The translations under genes were made by a program, and so were the position numbers. From Dromiciops gliroides (Eukaryota > Chordata > Mammalia > Microbiotheria > Microbiotheriidae), in the NCBI RefSeq assembly GCF_019393635.1, contig NC_057867.1, positions 65,165,492-65,229,491 of the forward strand: 64,000 nt of DNA. Direction: 5' to 3'. How positions within the stretch are numbered: position 1 is the stretch's first letter; the number at the start of each line of letters is the position of its first letter. Positions 46,601 through 59,128 of this stretch are shown here, piece after piece. The notes beneath the pieces were generated by a model. That model made no database searches. It was given only the letters and a program-made list of their open reading frames with translations, and had not been told where the DNA came from.

Positions 46601-47059
46601 ATACATAGAGAAACTAGAGATATTATGTCTAGTAACTGTAGGTCAACTAATATTTTAAAAAGCAATTCCCAACCATTACCACATTACAGTAATGCCAACA
46701 GGAAATTTTCATTCTAAATAATAAAAAATAATTCATGATCATGAAACTCACCTAATATACACATATATATACATATACATATACATATACACTAGTTTTT
46801 TTGTAAGATCAGTTTTTTCTCATACCCAGATTTCAGAAGAAATTAAACGCTTTCAAAAAAGTTCTCTATGCCCAAAAAGCTATAAAACTGTATAACCTTT
46901 GTCAAAGAAATAATCTTTCTCGATCTGTATCCCAAAAAATAAAATATAAAAGAAAAGGACATATATGTATTTATGGCAGCTCATTTTCTGGTGGTAAAGT
47001 GTTGGAACATGAGGTCATGCCCATCAATAGGGGAATGGACGAACAATTTGTGTTATATT

Positions 47060-47352
47060 GTTATTTGTCCTTCATTCTGGAAGAAGACCATGACTTTGTA
47101 CTGAATTGGATTTAAGTGAGGGAGGGTTGTGTGAGGTCACCAATCTCACTCTCTTCTCCAGAGCAATCTTCGTCCAGTGGCAAGATACATATCGGGATGA
47201 CTGGAGGTGGCCCTGGATGTTTGAGGCAATTGGGGTTAAGTGACTTGCCCAGGATAACATAGCTAGTAAATGTCTGAGGTGACATTTGAACTCCTCAGGT
47301 CCTCCCAACTTCAGGGCCAGTGCCCTATCCACTGGGCCACCTAGATGCCCTT
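47060..47352 (-). mobile_element. Long SINE at the B4/M border, apparent recombinant
   Basis: Left flank is B type (acaatttgtgttatattgtt); right flank (ttcaaagagtatgtatacca) closely resembles the right flank of the native M SINE at 40207 (ttcacagagtatggacacaa). Confidence 0.8.
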
Positions 47353-47790
47353 CAAAGAGTATGTATACCATATCCAGAATTAAATTACCATAGTAACTTA
47401 GCATTTGATAAACTCTTACACGCAAGCTATTGGGACAAGGAATTACCATTTGACAAAAACTCCTGGGAAAACCAGAAAGCAATCTGGCAGAAATTCGGCA
47501 TAGCCCAACATTTTACATTGTATGCCAAGATAAGGTCAAAATGGGTACATGATTTAAACATAAAGGGTGATACCATAAGCACAAGCTTTTAAGGGAACAT
47601 GGAAAAAAATTATCTCTCCAAGCTATGGATAAGGAAAAAGTTCATAACCAAACAAGACATACAGAGCATTATGGGATGTAAAATGGATAATTTTGATTAC
47701 ATGGAATTCAAAATGTTTGCACAAACAAAACCAATATAACCAAAATTAGAAAGAAAGCAGGAAACTATGGAAAACATTTGATGGTGGGAA
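47353..47790 (+). mobile_element. L1 ORF2 3' fragment, module M
   Basis: Paralogue of 15900-16325; ends ggaaaacatttgatggtggg. The plus ORF at 47320-47592 gives ASYWDKELPFDKNSWENQKA, typical ORF2. Confidence 0.8.
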
Positions 47791-48647
47791 GGAGTGGACA
47801 TTTATCTTTAATTTTTTAATTTTTTTGTGAGTGAAAGGAGTGGACATTTAATGAAACAGAGGACTTCCCAGGCATTCCTGATGAAAAACCAGAGTTGAAT
47901 AGAATGTTTGACATTCAAACATAAAAGTTCAGAGAAATCATAAGGAACTCCTTAAGTTTAAACAGTTTACATTCCCTAATAGGGATAGGATACATGCAAC
48001 CACTAAGAACTTATCATTAGGGCAGTTAGAAGAGGTCTACTTACAGGGCATGGGTGTGAATCTATTATATTGGGATGGTCTCAAAAGAAAAATGATAGAC
48101 TGAGAAAGAGGTATACACTGGGAGAGGAGAAAAGGCAGATGGGGGTAATTACCTCATATAAAAGAGGCATAAAAGGTAGAGTTTTTACAATGGAATGGAA
48201 TATGGAGGTGGGGTATGAGAGCAGGTCATAGCTGAAACTCACTCCCATCTGAACTAGTTCAAAGAGAGAAGGATATACACACATATCTACACATACACTC
48301 ACAAACATATATACACACAGAGAGATACATAGACATATATACATACACATATACACACACATGGATGTAACGACTGGGTTTAGAAAGACATCTTACCTAG
48401 TAGGTAAATAGTAGGGAGAAGAGGAAGGGGCAAACAGAAGGGGGAAGCTGCTAAAAGAGAGGATAGGTTAAGCAAGGTAAAACTTTTCTGGAGAGGATAG
48501 AGTTAAAGACAAGAGGGTAGTTTGATGAACGGAAGTTAGCCATAAAACAGAAGAGACAGAAAAATGGATGAGAAACCACAATCCAACAAAACATTGTTTA
48601 TAGGAGACACACGAGACAGAATGACACAATGTTAAAATAAGGGAGCG

Positions 48648-48798
48648 AGGGGCAGCTAGGTGGCGCAGTGGATAGAGCACCGGCCCTGGAATCAGGAGGA
48701 CCTGAGTTCAAATCCAGCCTCAGACACTTAACACTTACCAGCTGTGTGACTCTGGGCAAGTCACTTAACCCCAATTGCCTCACTTAAAAAAAAAAAAA
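48648..48798 (+). mobile_element. WSINE1-type SINE
   Basis: Full length; flanked by ataagggagcg and ataagggaacg. Confidence 0.92.
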
Positions 48799-50005
48799 AA
48801 CAATAAGGGAACGGAGCAGAATTTGTTATGCTTTGGTTGAAATAAAAAGAGCAGGGAATGGCAAACACGATCTCAGACAAACCAAAAGCAAAAAATGACC
48901 TAATCCAAATAGATAATCAGAGAAACTATATTTTGCTAAAAAGGTAGCGTAGTCAGTGAATAATATCAATACAAAACATATGTGCACCAAATGGCATAGA
49001 ATCCACATTCTTATAGGAAAAATTAAATCAATTACAGGAGAATATAGACAGTAAAATTATGCTAGTGAAGGACCTCAATCTACCCCTCTCAAAACTAGGT
49101 AAGTCTAAGTATAAAACAAGAAAAAAAAGTTGAGACAAATAAAATTTTAGAAAAGTGAGATATGATAGGCCTTTGGAGAAAACAGAACGGGAAGGGAAAG
49201 GAGTATAGTTTTTGCTGAGTGGTATATGGTACCTTCACAGAAAAATGACATTAAAAAACTCACAAACAAATGCAAAAAAGCAGAAATATTCAGTGCACCC
49301 TTTTCAGACCATAATGCGATAAAAAGTACATTTAATTAAGGGCCTTTGAAGTATAGGTTCAAAATTAATAGGAAAGTAAATAATCTAATGCTAAAGAATA
49401 AGTAGGTCAAAGAACAAAACACTGAAACAAAAATTTCCTTAAAGATAATGACAACAATGAAAAAACGTTAAAAAAAAATACAGGGAAAAATATGGGGGAT
49501 GCACCTAAAGAAATATGTAGGGGAAATTTTATATCTCTAAATGCTTACATCCATAAAAGAAAAAGATCAACCAACTGATCATGCAATGAAAAAATTAGAA
49601 AAAGAACAAATTAAAAATCCCCAAGTAAATGCCAAAATAAAAATTCTGAAAATCAAAAGGTTTATAAAATTGAAATTTAAAAAAAACATTGCACTAAAAA
49701 TGAACTGATTTTATGAAAAAATAAAATAGATAAACCATTCTTTAATTATATTTTTAAAAGAACGAAGACAGCTAAAATACCAGCATCAAAAATGAAAAGG
49801 GTGAATTCATCACCAATAAAGATGAAATTAAAGCGACCATTAGGAGCTATTTTGCCCAACTATAAGCCCATAAAACCAACAATCTAAATGGAATAGAGGG
49901 ATATATATCTATGAAATGTGTACATGGTTACTTTTTTTTCTTTTCACATTTTGTATTTAAATCCAAAATTTAAAAAAAATTTTTTTAATTAAAAGCAATG
50001 TGAAA

Positions 50006-50010
<5 letters not shown>

Positions 50011-50046
<36 letters not shown>
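50011..50046. repeat. (CA)n microsatellite
   Basis: About 36 bases of CA in L1 ORF2. Confidence 0.97.
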
Positions 50047-50047
<1 letters not shown>

Positions 50048-51036
50048 ATTGCCCAAATTAATAGAAGAGGAAATAGAATGCTTAAATACCTCTATCTTAG
50101 AAAAATAAATTGAATAATCCATAAATTAGCTCCCTGAGGGGGGAAAACCCACCCAGGACCAGATGTATTTACCAGTGAATTCTACTAAACACTGAAAAAA
50201 AACCAATTAATTCCAATACTATAAAAATTATTTGGAAAAATAGGTAAAGAAAGAGCTCTACTAAATTCCTCTGTAACACAAACATGGTTTTGATCCATAA
50301 ACCAGAGAGGACAAAAACTGAGAAAGAAAACAATAGGCTAATTTCCCTAATGAATATTGATGCCCAAATTTTGAATAAAATATTACCAAGGAGATTACAG
50401 CAATATATCACAAAGAGTATTCATTATAACCAGTTGAGATTTTATACCTGGAGTGCTGAGCAGGTTCAATATTTGGAAAATGTTGAGCATAACTAACCAT
50501 ATCATTAACAAAAACAAGAAAAATCTTATGATCATCTCAAAAGATCCAGGAAAAGCTTTTAAGGAAATACAACATCCATTCCAATTAAAACACTAGAAGA
50601 CACAGGAATAAACAGAGCTGTTTTTTTAAATGAGAAGTATCTATCTGAAACCAAGATCAAGCATTACCTGTAAATGGGGACAAACTAGAAGTCTTCACTA
50701 TAAGATATAGAGTGAAGCCAAGATGTTCATTATAACCATTATTATTCAATATTGTACTAGAAATGCTAGATCTAACAATACTATAAGAAAAAGAAATTGA
50801 AGAAATAAGAATGGGCAATGAGGAAACAAAACTATCACTCTTTTCTGATGATTTGCCAGTATACTTAGAGAACTCGACTCAGCCAAAAAAAAAAATCCAT
50901 AGTCAAAACAATTAACTTTAGCAAAAGATGCAGGCTATAAAACAAATCCACATAAATCATAAGCATTTCTACATATTAGCACGAAAACCCATTAGGAAGA
51001 GAGAAAGAGGAATTCCATTTAAAATAACTGCAGATA

Positions 51037-51055
51037 GAAATATGTTTAATGTTAT

Positions 51056-51102
<47 letters not shown>

Positions 51103-51246
51103 CACCTATATCAGATTACCTGCTGTCTAGGGGAGGGGGGAGGGAGGGAGAAAAATCTGAAATTGGAAAGCTTGTATAAACAAAAGTTGAGAACTATCTT
51201 TACATGTAACGGGAAAAAAATAAAATATTTTATTAATTAAAAAAAA
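51037..51246 (+). mobile_element. Very short L1 3'-end insertion
   Basis: About 210 bases of L1 3' UTR with poly(A), flanked by an exact 12-base repeat taactgcagata (51025-51036 and 51247-51258). Contains a 45-base GT run at 51058-51102. Confidence 0.92.
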
Positions 51247-51654
51247 TAACTGCAGATAATACTTAAGAGTCTACAGAACAAGACACACCTAGAAACTATA
51301 TAACCAGAAATACAAAATACTTTTCACACACAAAAATAAAGATCTAAACAATTGGAGAAATATTAATTGCTGATGGGTAGGCTGAGTCAATATAATAAAA
51401 ATGACAATACCAATTACTTATTAAGTGCCATACCAATCAAATTTCCAATGAATTATTTTTACAGAGCTAGAAAATAATAACAAAGTTCATCTGGAGGAAC
51501 AAAAGGTCAAAACTATTAAGGAATCCATGAAAGCAAAAGCGAAGAAAGGGGACCTAGCAGGACCAGATCTCAAATTGTATTACAGAGTAGTAATCATCAA
51601 AACAATGTGGTCCTGGCTAAGAAACAGAGGGGGGAATCAGTGGAATAGATTATG

Positions 51655-51919
51655 TTGTTGCTGTCTGTCCTTCTTTCTTGAAGAGGACTATGACATCAGG
51701 TGATAGCCTGACTTGCAGTGAATTGAGTTTAAGTGAGACAGGGCTCTGCAAGGTCACCAGCCTCACTCTCTCCTCCAGAGCCATCCAGTGGCAAGACATA
51801 TATCAGGATGACTGGATGTTTAAGATAATTGGGGTTAAGTGACTTGGAGATTTGAACTCCTCAGATCCTCCCAACTTCAGGGTCAGTGCTCTATCCCACT
51901 GCGCCACCTAGCTGCCCCT
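51655..51919 (-). mobile_element. Long SINE in L1 ORF2 (native M position)
   Basis: Exact 11-base direct repeat aatagattatg at 51644-51654 and 51920-51930. This is the clearest intact version of the insertion shared with 19847 and 40207. Confidence 0.9.
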
Positions 51920-53310
51920 AATAGATTATGTATACAATAAACTGAAATAAATTACCATAGTAACTTAGTGTTTAACAAAGCCAAAGATGCAAGCTATTGG
52001 GACAAGAAACTTTGATAAAAACTCCTGGGAAAACGAGAAAGAAATCTGGCAGAAATTCAGCAAACACCAACATTTTACACTTGTATGCCAAGATAAGGTC
52101 AAAAGGGTTACATCATTCAGTCATAAAGGGTAATACCATAAGCATAAGCTTTTAGAGGATCATGGAAAAATTACTGTTAGAGCTATGGATAAGGAAAAAG
52201 TGAATGACCAAACAAGAGATAGAGAACATTTAAATTGCATGAAATTTAAACATTTGCAGAAAGAAACAATATAACCAAAATTAGAAGGAAATTGGGAAAC
52301 TAGGGAAAAACATTTGACGGCATGTTTCTCTGATAGAGGTCTCATTTCTCAATTATTAGGGAGCTTAAGCAAATTTATTAAAATAAAAGTCATCCACTAA
52401 TTGATATACGTTCAAGGCATACGAACAGACGGCTTTCAGAAGAAAAAATCAAAAAATCAAAAATAGTGATTTGAAAAAATTATCTAAATCACTAATTAGA
52501 GAAATGAACATTAAAACAACTCAGATACCACCTCCTACCTATCATGTTGGGTAATGTGACAAAAAAGGAAAATGACAAATGCTGAAGGAATTGTGGGAAA
52601 ATTGGCACAGTAATGTTCTGGTGGTGGAGTGGTGAACTGGTCCAAACATTCTGGAGAACAATTTGAAACTATGGGCAAAGGGCTGCAAATCTATGCATAA
52701 CCTTTGACCCAGCAAAACCACTATTAGGTTTGCATTCCAAAGAGATCAAAGAAAAAAGGAAAAAGACCCATATGATCAAAAAAAGTTCTAGCACCTCTCT
52801 CTATGGTTCCAAAGAATTCTTGACTGAGAAGCTGCCCATCAACTGGGGAATGGCTGAACAATTTTTGGTATGTAACTGTCATGTGAGAAATGACAAAGGG
52901 GATGGTTGCAGATAGACCTGGGAAGTAATATATGAACTGATACAAAATGAAGTGAGTAGAACCAAGAGTACATTATACACAATAACAGCAATACTGTAAT
53001 TTTAATCAATTGTAAAAGACTCAGCTACTCTGTTTAATACAATGATCCATGATAGTTCCAAAGGACTAATGACAGAAAATTCTATCCACTTCCAGGGAGA
53101 GAGAACTAATAAACTCTGAGTGTAGATTGAAGCCTATATTTTTCTGCTTTGTTTTCCTTTATTTTTTTCAACAAAGCTGATACTGAAATATGGTTTTACA
53201 TGATGTCATATGTATAATGCCTATCATATTGCTTGCCTTTCTAATGGATGCAGGAAGGATTAGAGGGAGAGAATTTGGAATTGAAAAATAAAAACTTTAA
53301 GAATAAAATA
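51920..53310 (+). mobile_element. L1 ORF2 3' end and 3' UTR
   Basis: ORF2 end (aactggggaatggctgaaca near 52840) and 3' UTR to the A-rich terminus near 53310. Unlike other modules, the L1 runs through to its natural end. Confidence 0.85.
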
Positions 53311-53334
53311 AAACTAAATTGACAGACTTTCCTT

Positions 53335-53949
53335 GGAATTCAACTGGCTATGACAAATGAGAGAAAGCAAGGAGTTGAGGGTGACACTTAGGTTTTGGGC
53401 CTGGGTGAATGAGAAGATAGTTATTGGGCATGCTCTGGAAGAAGATCCAGAAAAGGAGATTGAGAAGCAGTCAGAGAGAAGGAAGAGAACCAAGATAGAT
53501 GAATGTCAGAAAAATCTAGGGGTAAGCAAAGAAAAGAGGGTGCTCAATAGTGTCAAAGGCTGCAGAGAAGTCAAGAAGGATGAAGACTGAGAAAAGGTCA
53601 TTACATTTGGCAGAAAAGAGATCACTGGTAACTGGGGAAAGCAGCTTTGGTTGAAGGATGAGGTCAGAATCCAGATTAGAGAGAGTTTAGAAGAGTGAGA
53701 GGAGATGAAGAGGAGGCACCAATTGTAGGTGGCCTTCTTAAGGAGTTTAGCCATAAAAGGAAAGAGATGAAAGCATAGCTAGTGGAGATGGATGGACCAA
53801 GTGAAGGTTTTCTTCAGGATGGGGGAGACAGTGGCAGGAGTCTGAGTGATGTGACATGAAGAGGAGGTGAGAAGAGCTAGCTCTTGGCAAATGGCCTTAA
53901 TTTTTGCAGTAAAATTATCATTATTATCTTTTAATGTGGGAGTCTAAAA
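53335..53949 (-). pseudogene. L2-type LINE reverse-transcriptase remnant, second copy
   Basis: Paralogue of part of 12035-13045, without the inserted MIR. Minus-strand peptide FNQSCFPQLPVISFLPNVM and SFLTSLQPL. Lies immediately left of B5, as the first copy lies left of B1, so L2+B were duplicated together. Confidence 0.75.
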
Positions 53950-54132
53950 CAAACTAAACTGTATTTGATACAAATGTTTTGTCTATTTAGTAAAGCAATT
54001 TCCCCAAATGGGGGGTTGCATTTGTAGTTTCTACATGCAACAATAATAAAAGTAAGAATACGTGGGTCCAGCCCTACCTAAGGTCACACAACTCCTTCCA
54101 TCGATCTATTCTTTGGATCAAGTCCTCCTCAC

Positions 54133-54313
54133 CAGGGCTTCTTAAACTTTTTCCACTTGAAACCACTTTTCCTTTGGAAAAATTTTTACATGGTCCCAAG
54201 TCCACGGCTATATAAAATAGGTATACCTTTTACTCTTACCAAACTTTCCGTGACGCCCATATTCAGATATGGGACCTGATAGGGCATCGCCACCCACAGT
54301 TTAAGAAGCCAGG
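54133..54313. mobile_element. hAT-like non-autonomous DNA element, intact length
   Basis: 181 bases between cagggcttcttaaact and agtttaagaagccagg. Best uninterrupted copy in the window; the flanks (ctcctcac, ctctacta) are diverged. Confidence 0.6.
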
Positions 54314-54684
54314 CTCTACTAGACCCTGAGGATACAAAGACAAGAACAAAAGTCTCTATCCCCCAGCACCTTGTTTTCCAATCAGGACAAACCAGATGCA
54401 CACACCCACAGGTCAGCACACATGATCTACAGAGTCAATACAAGGATTTTCTGGGAGGGACCAGGAAAGGGCTGCCTTCCATGGACAGACATTCCAACAT
54501 CACTACTGCACTGAACCAGCAACTGGGTCACAGTCATTAAAGAGCTTACTGGCCACCCAAGATACCAAGGGATACAGAGAGATGAGATATACAGAAAGAG
54601 ATGAGATCCACAGCTATCAATACCTTTATGTATACACATACATGGGATGGATGGAAGGAAGTATGATATAGCCCAAGAATCAAG

Positions 54685-54870
54685 ATGATCTGAGTTTAAG
54701 TTTCACCTGTGAATAAAACTGGCTGTGTGATTCTGGGCAAGTCACTTAATTTCTCAGCATACCAAGCATCTCTCAGACTATCAGTTGAAAAGTAGGTGTT
54801 GATCTGCATCAGTAAAATGGGGTTTTCGCACTGAGAGTTTATCTACACCAGTGAAACCGCAGATGGAGTC
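54685..54870 (+). mobile_element. tRNA-type SINE in B5
   Basis: Paralogue of 13770-13960. Confidence 0.65.
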
Positions 54871-54904
54871 CACATATGAGTTATGGTTATGGTAATCACA
54901 ACGT

Positions 54905-55125
54905 TAACATAGCACTTTAAAGTTTGCAAAGTGCTTGACAAATATGATCTCATTTGATCTTCACAACAATCCTGGGAGGGAGATTTTATTCTGTTCCTCA
55001 TTATACAGTTGGAAAAACTAGCATAGACAGTGGTTCAGTGACTTGTCCAAGGTCACATAGTTAATGTCTCTGGTCTTCCTGACTTCCTGGTCTAACTCTA
55101 GCTCTCTATCCACTGAGCTACCTGA
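54905..55125 (-). mobile_element. MIR-type SINE in B5
   Basis: Paralogue of 13975-14215. Confidence 0.8.
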
Positions 55126-55160
55126 GTGAGTGAGTGAGTGTGTGTGTGTGGGGGGGGGTT
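55126..55160. repeat. GAGT/GT/G-run microsatellite in B5
   Basis: gtgagtgagtgagtgtgtgt followed by a run of G; same paralogous site as 21264 and 45813. Confidence 0.9.
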
Positions 55161-55187
55161 GTGAGGAGGGGGGAGGGAGAGGGAGGC

Positions 55188-55435
55188 AGCCAGGTGGCAC
55201 AGTGAATAGAGCACCAGACCTGAAGTCAGGAGGACCCGAGTTCAAATCCAGCCTCAGAGTTATCCCAGTTATATGACCCTGGCCAAGTCACTTAACTCTG
55301 TTTGCTTGTTTTCTCACCTGTAAAATAAGCTAGAGAAGGAAATGGCAAACCATTTCCAACATCTTTGCCAAGAAATTGCCAAATGGGGTCATAAAGAATA
55401 GGAAACGACTGAAAAATGACTGAACAACAACAAAC
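55188..55435 (+). mobile_element. MAR1-type SINE in B5
   Basis: Paralogue of 14258-14508, followed by a TG/TA run to about 55480. Confidence 0.85.
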
Positions 55436-55549
55436 GTATATGTGTGCATATGTGTGTGTACATATATACACATAATACATAAGAGTTGCAAGATAACTAG
55501 ACACAGATACCCGGAGAGAAGTAGACATTTGGAAAAATATAAGAAATTT

Positions 55550-55790
55550 GGTGGTCCAGTGGATGAAGTATTAGACTTGGAGTTGGGAAGCCCTGAATAT
55601 AAACCCTGCCTCAGACACTAGCTACGTGATCCTGGGCAAGTCTTTTTAATGCCTCTGTGCCTCAGTTACTTCATCTGTAGAAAAGAGTTAATAAAAGCAA
55701 CTACCTTGAGGGGTTAGTGTGAGGATCAAATGTGATTACAGAGTACTTTTCAAATCTTCAAGTGCTATACAAGCATTAGTTATTTTTTTT
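55550..55790 (+). mobile_element. MIR-type SINE in B5
   Basis: Paralogue of 14640-14895; its tail is cut by the short SINE at 55793. Confidence 0.75.
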
Positions 55791-55792
55791 GT

Positions 55793-55950
55793 TTCTGTTT
55801 TGTTTTTTATTTTTGTGGGGCAATGAGGGTTAAGATAGACTTACCCAAGGTCACACAACTAATTGTCAAGTATCTGAGGCTGGATTTGAACTCAGGTGCT
55901 CCTGAATCCACGTCTGGTGCTTTATCCACTTTGCCACCTAGCTGCCCCTG
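55793..55950 (-). mobile_element. WSINE1-type SINE, B5 only
   Basis: Flanked by gcattagttatt on both sides (55773 and 55951 areas). Confidence 0.92.
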
Positions 55951-56142
55951 AGCATTAGTTATTATTATTATTATACCTAGATACATACAGAAATTAGAAA
56001 TATTAGGTCTATTAATTATAGGTCAATTAATGTTTAAAAAAGCAAATACCTAATCACAACCACATTATGGTAATTCTAATAGAAAATTCTCATTCTGAAT
56101 AAATAAAAATGATTCATGATCAATCAAACTCACCTAAAATAT

Positions 56143-56244
56143 ATGTATATATATATGTGTGTATGTGCATGTGTATGTGTGTGTATATATGCATATATAT
56201 ATACACATATATGTATATATATATATAGAGAGAGAGAGAGAGAT
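56143..56244. repeat. TA/TG/GA microsatellite
   Basis: Mixed tatata, gtgtgt and gagaga runs at the AT-rich end of B5; shorter in B1 (15050-15070) and B2 (22300-22345). Confidence 0.92.
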
Positions 56245-56269
56245 TCAATATCTCTCTAAGAATAATGAT

Positions 56270-58160
56270 ATCATGTTCATGGTTAGGCAGAGTCAATATA
56301 ATAAAAATGACAATCCTACCTATGTTAATTTATTTATTTAGCGCTATACAAATCAAACTAGCAAAAATATTTTATAGAACCAGAAAAAATAACAGCAATT
56401 CATCTGGAAAAACAAAAGTTCAAGGATATTATGGGAATCAATGAAAAAAAATACAAAAGAAGTTATGCTAGCAATACCAGATCTCAGAGTATTATAAAGC
56501 GGTAATTATCAAAACAATCTGTTACTGGCCAAGAAATAGGGAGATAAATCAGTGAAATAGAACCTATAGAAATTACACTATAGTAATCTAGTATATGATA
56601 AACCCAAAGACCCAAGCTTTTGGAACAAAAACTCATTATCTGACAAAAATTGCTGGGAAAACTGGAAAACAGTAAAGCAGAAACTAGGTATAGACCAACA
56701 TCTCACAATGTATACCAAAATAAGGTCAAAATGGATACATGATTTACACATAAAGGATGATACCATAAGCAAATTAAGAGAGTATGGAGGGGCAGCTAGG
56801 TGGCACAGTGGACAGAGCACCGGCCCTGGAGTCAGGAGGACCTGAGTTCAAATCTGACCTCAGACACTTAACACTTACTAGCTGTGTGACCCTAGACAAG
56901 TCACTTAACCCCAATTGCCTCACCAAAAAATTTTTTTTAAAAAGACCATGGAATTGTTTATCAGTCAAATTTATAGGCAGAAGAAGAATTTAGGACCAAA
57001 GAAGATATAGAGAATAAAATAAAATGTAAAATAGATCATTTTGATTATATAAAATTAAAAAGCTTTTGCACAAACAAAACTAATGTAACCAAGATTACAA
57101 GGAAAGGAGAAACTTGGGAAAGAATTTTTGAAATAAATATTGCTGATGAAGGCCTCATTTCTCAAATATATAGAGAACTGAGTCAAATTTATAAAAATAT
57201 ATCATTCCCCAATTGATAAATGGTCAAAGGATATGAACAGGCAGTTTTCAGACAAAGAAATGAAAGCTAGGTATAATCATATGAAAAAATGCTCTAGATC
57301 ACTATTGATCAGAGAAATGCAAAGTAAACAACTCTGAGTTATCACCTCACATCTTTCAGAGTAGCAAATATAACAAAAACAGAAAATATTGGATGCTGGA
57401 GGGGATGTGGAAAAGCTGAGACACTAATCCACTGCTGGTGGAGTTGTGACAATATAGAACCATTCTGAAGAGCAATTTAGAACTACGCCCAAAGGGCTAT
57501 AGAACTGTGCATACTCTTTGATCCATCAATACCACTGTTAGGTTTTTATCCCAAAGACATCCCCCAAAAGAGAAAAAGACCTATTCGTACAAAAACACTT
57601 ATAGCAGCTCTCTTTGCGGTGGCTAAGAATTGGAAATCAAAGGAATGCCCATCACTTGGGGAATTGCTAAACAAACTGTGGTATATGATCGTGATGGAAT
57701 ATTATTGTGCTATAAGAAACGACAAGCAGAATGACTTCAGAAAGGCCTGGGAAGACATGTATGAACTGATGTATCATGAAGTGAGCAGAACCAAGAAAAC
57801 ATTGTACACAGAGACAGCAATACTGTTTGATGAATAACTGTGGATGACTTGACTATTCTCAACAATACAATGATCCTAGAGAATCCCAAAGGACTACTGA
57901 TGAAACCTACTATCCACCTCCAATGAAAGAATGGATATTGATGGACCAGATGTAAGCACGCTATTTTTCACTTTCTTTCATTTTTTTCTTTTAATCAAGT
58001 TTTCTTGTACAAAATGACAAATATGGTAATGTTTTACATAATCATACATGTATAACCCATATCTGATTGTTTGCTGCCTCAGGGAGGGGGGAAGGGAAAG
58101 AGGAATAAAAATTGGAACCCAAAACTGTAAATAAAAATTTTTATGATAAAAAAATTAATA
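56270..58160 (+). mobile_element. 5'-truncated L1 inserted in B5
   Basis: 1.9 kb from ORF2 to the A-rich 3' end, flanked by aagaataatg (56257 and 58163 areas), which is single in B1. Contains the pieces DMYELMYHEVSRTKKTLYTE (57619-57837) of the ORF2 C-terminus. A short SINE is inside. Confidence 0.92.
56789..56935 (+). mobile_element. WSINE1-type SINE in the L1
   Basis: Full length between gagagtatgg and a T/A-rich tail. Confidence 0.9.
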
Positions 58161-58335
58161 AAGAAGAATAATGTAATACAGAAACAGTAAGGACAATGTC
58201 CGTAACATCCCTATAAAATGTAAATAGTTATATGCTTATTGGACAAGAAATAAAAAGTCATTCCTTGCTAAATTGGTAAAAAAAAAAAAAAAGAATAATT
58301 ACCCTTCATATATATTTATTCCCTGTACTGGCTTA

Positions 58336-58490
58336 CTCTTTTTTTTTTTTTCAGTGAGGCAATTGGGGTTAAGTGACTTGCCCAGGGTCACACAGCTAGT
58401 AAGTGTTAAGTGTCTGAGGCCGGATTTGAACTCAGGTACTCCTGACTCCAGGGCCGGTGCTCTATCCACTGCGCCATCTAGCTGCCTCTG
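58336..58490 (-). mobile_element. WSINE1-type SINE
   Basis: Full length antisense, flanked by tggcttactctt and tggcttattctt. Confidence 0.92.
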
Positions 58491-58632
58491 GCTTATTCTT
58501 GTAATGTGCTCAATGATTATGACCCTGCTCCAAATAACTGCATCTTGTCCTACTAGCTTTCTCATAGGACTAGTTTCTTTCCCATACCCAGTTTACAGAG
58601 GAAGAAATTCAAACAATAGAAAAAGGTCTGGG

Positions 58633-58790
58633 GGGCAGCTAGGTGGTGCAGTAGATAAAGCACTGGCCTTGAATACAGGAGTACCTGAGTTCAAATCTGG
58701 CCTCAGACACTTGACACTTACTAGCTGTGTGACCCTGGGCGAGTCACTTAACCCTCACTGCCCTGCCAAAAAAAAAAAAAAAAAGATAAA
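58633..58790 (+). mobile_element. WSINE1-type SINE, opposite to the previous one
   Basis: Full length with a 16-A tail; aaaaaggtctg lies left (58620 area) and again near 58811. The 178-codon ORF over 58273-58809 is made by these two SINEs and is not a gene. Confidence 0.92.
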
Positions 58791-59027
58791 AACTTTTCAG
58801 TTATACTAAGAAAAAAGGTCTGTATGCCCAAAAAGGTATAAAACTTTGCATAACTTTTCCCCCAGGAATACCACTGCTAGATCTGTATTCCAAAAAGATC
58901 AAAGATAAAGGAAAATGACATATACATATATAACTATTTAGAGGAGCTCTTTTTCTAGTGGCAAAGTATTGGAAAATGAGGGAAGGCCAAATCAGTAAGA
59001 GAATGGCTGAACAAGCTGTGGTATGTT

Positions 59028-59128
59028 GTTGGTACTTCATTCTTGAAGAAAACCATGACATTGCACTGAGTTGTATCTAAGTGAGGCAAGGCTTTGTAAT
59101 GTTACCAACCTCACTCTCTCCTCCAGAA
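59028..59128 (-). mobile_element. Long SINE, truncated at B5/A3 side
   Basis: Only the 3' half of the element (to ctctcctccaga), then a jump to L1 ORF2 end. Relative to B2, everything between about 22970 and 24148 is deleted. Confidence 0.8.

Larger units (their letters stand above)
44147..47060. repeat. Duplicated block B, copy 4 (B4)
   Basis: Complete B block starting at catttgatacaaatg, preceded by L1 instead of L2. Contains a solo LTR not present in other copies. Ends with an L1 3' piece (46790-47060) and a border SINE. Confidence 0.85.
47791..51654 (+). mobile_element. L1, ORF1 end through ORF2, largest M module
   Basis: Begins with a partly duplicated gaaaggagtggacatttaat, then ORF1 end, inter-ORF and ORF2 to the SINE at 51655. 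A short SINE, a CA run and a tiny L1 tail are inserted. Frames are broken throughout. Confidence 0.85.
53950..59028. repeat. Duplicated block B, copy 5 (B5)
   Basis: Complete B block enlarged by a short SINE (55793), a 1.9-kb L1 tail (56270-58160) and an inverted pair of short SINEs (58336, 58633). Ends with the L1 ORF2 3' piece 58800-59028. Confidence 0.85.

Noticed and set aside
58273-58809. The longest ORF in the window (178 codons, plus strand)
   Set aside because: It is read through two WSINE1-type SINEs in opposite orientation and the DNA between them. The peptide [20 protein letters not shown] is the antisense SINE translation seen at many places in the window.
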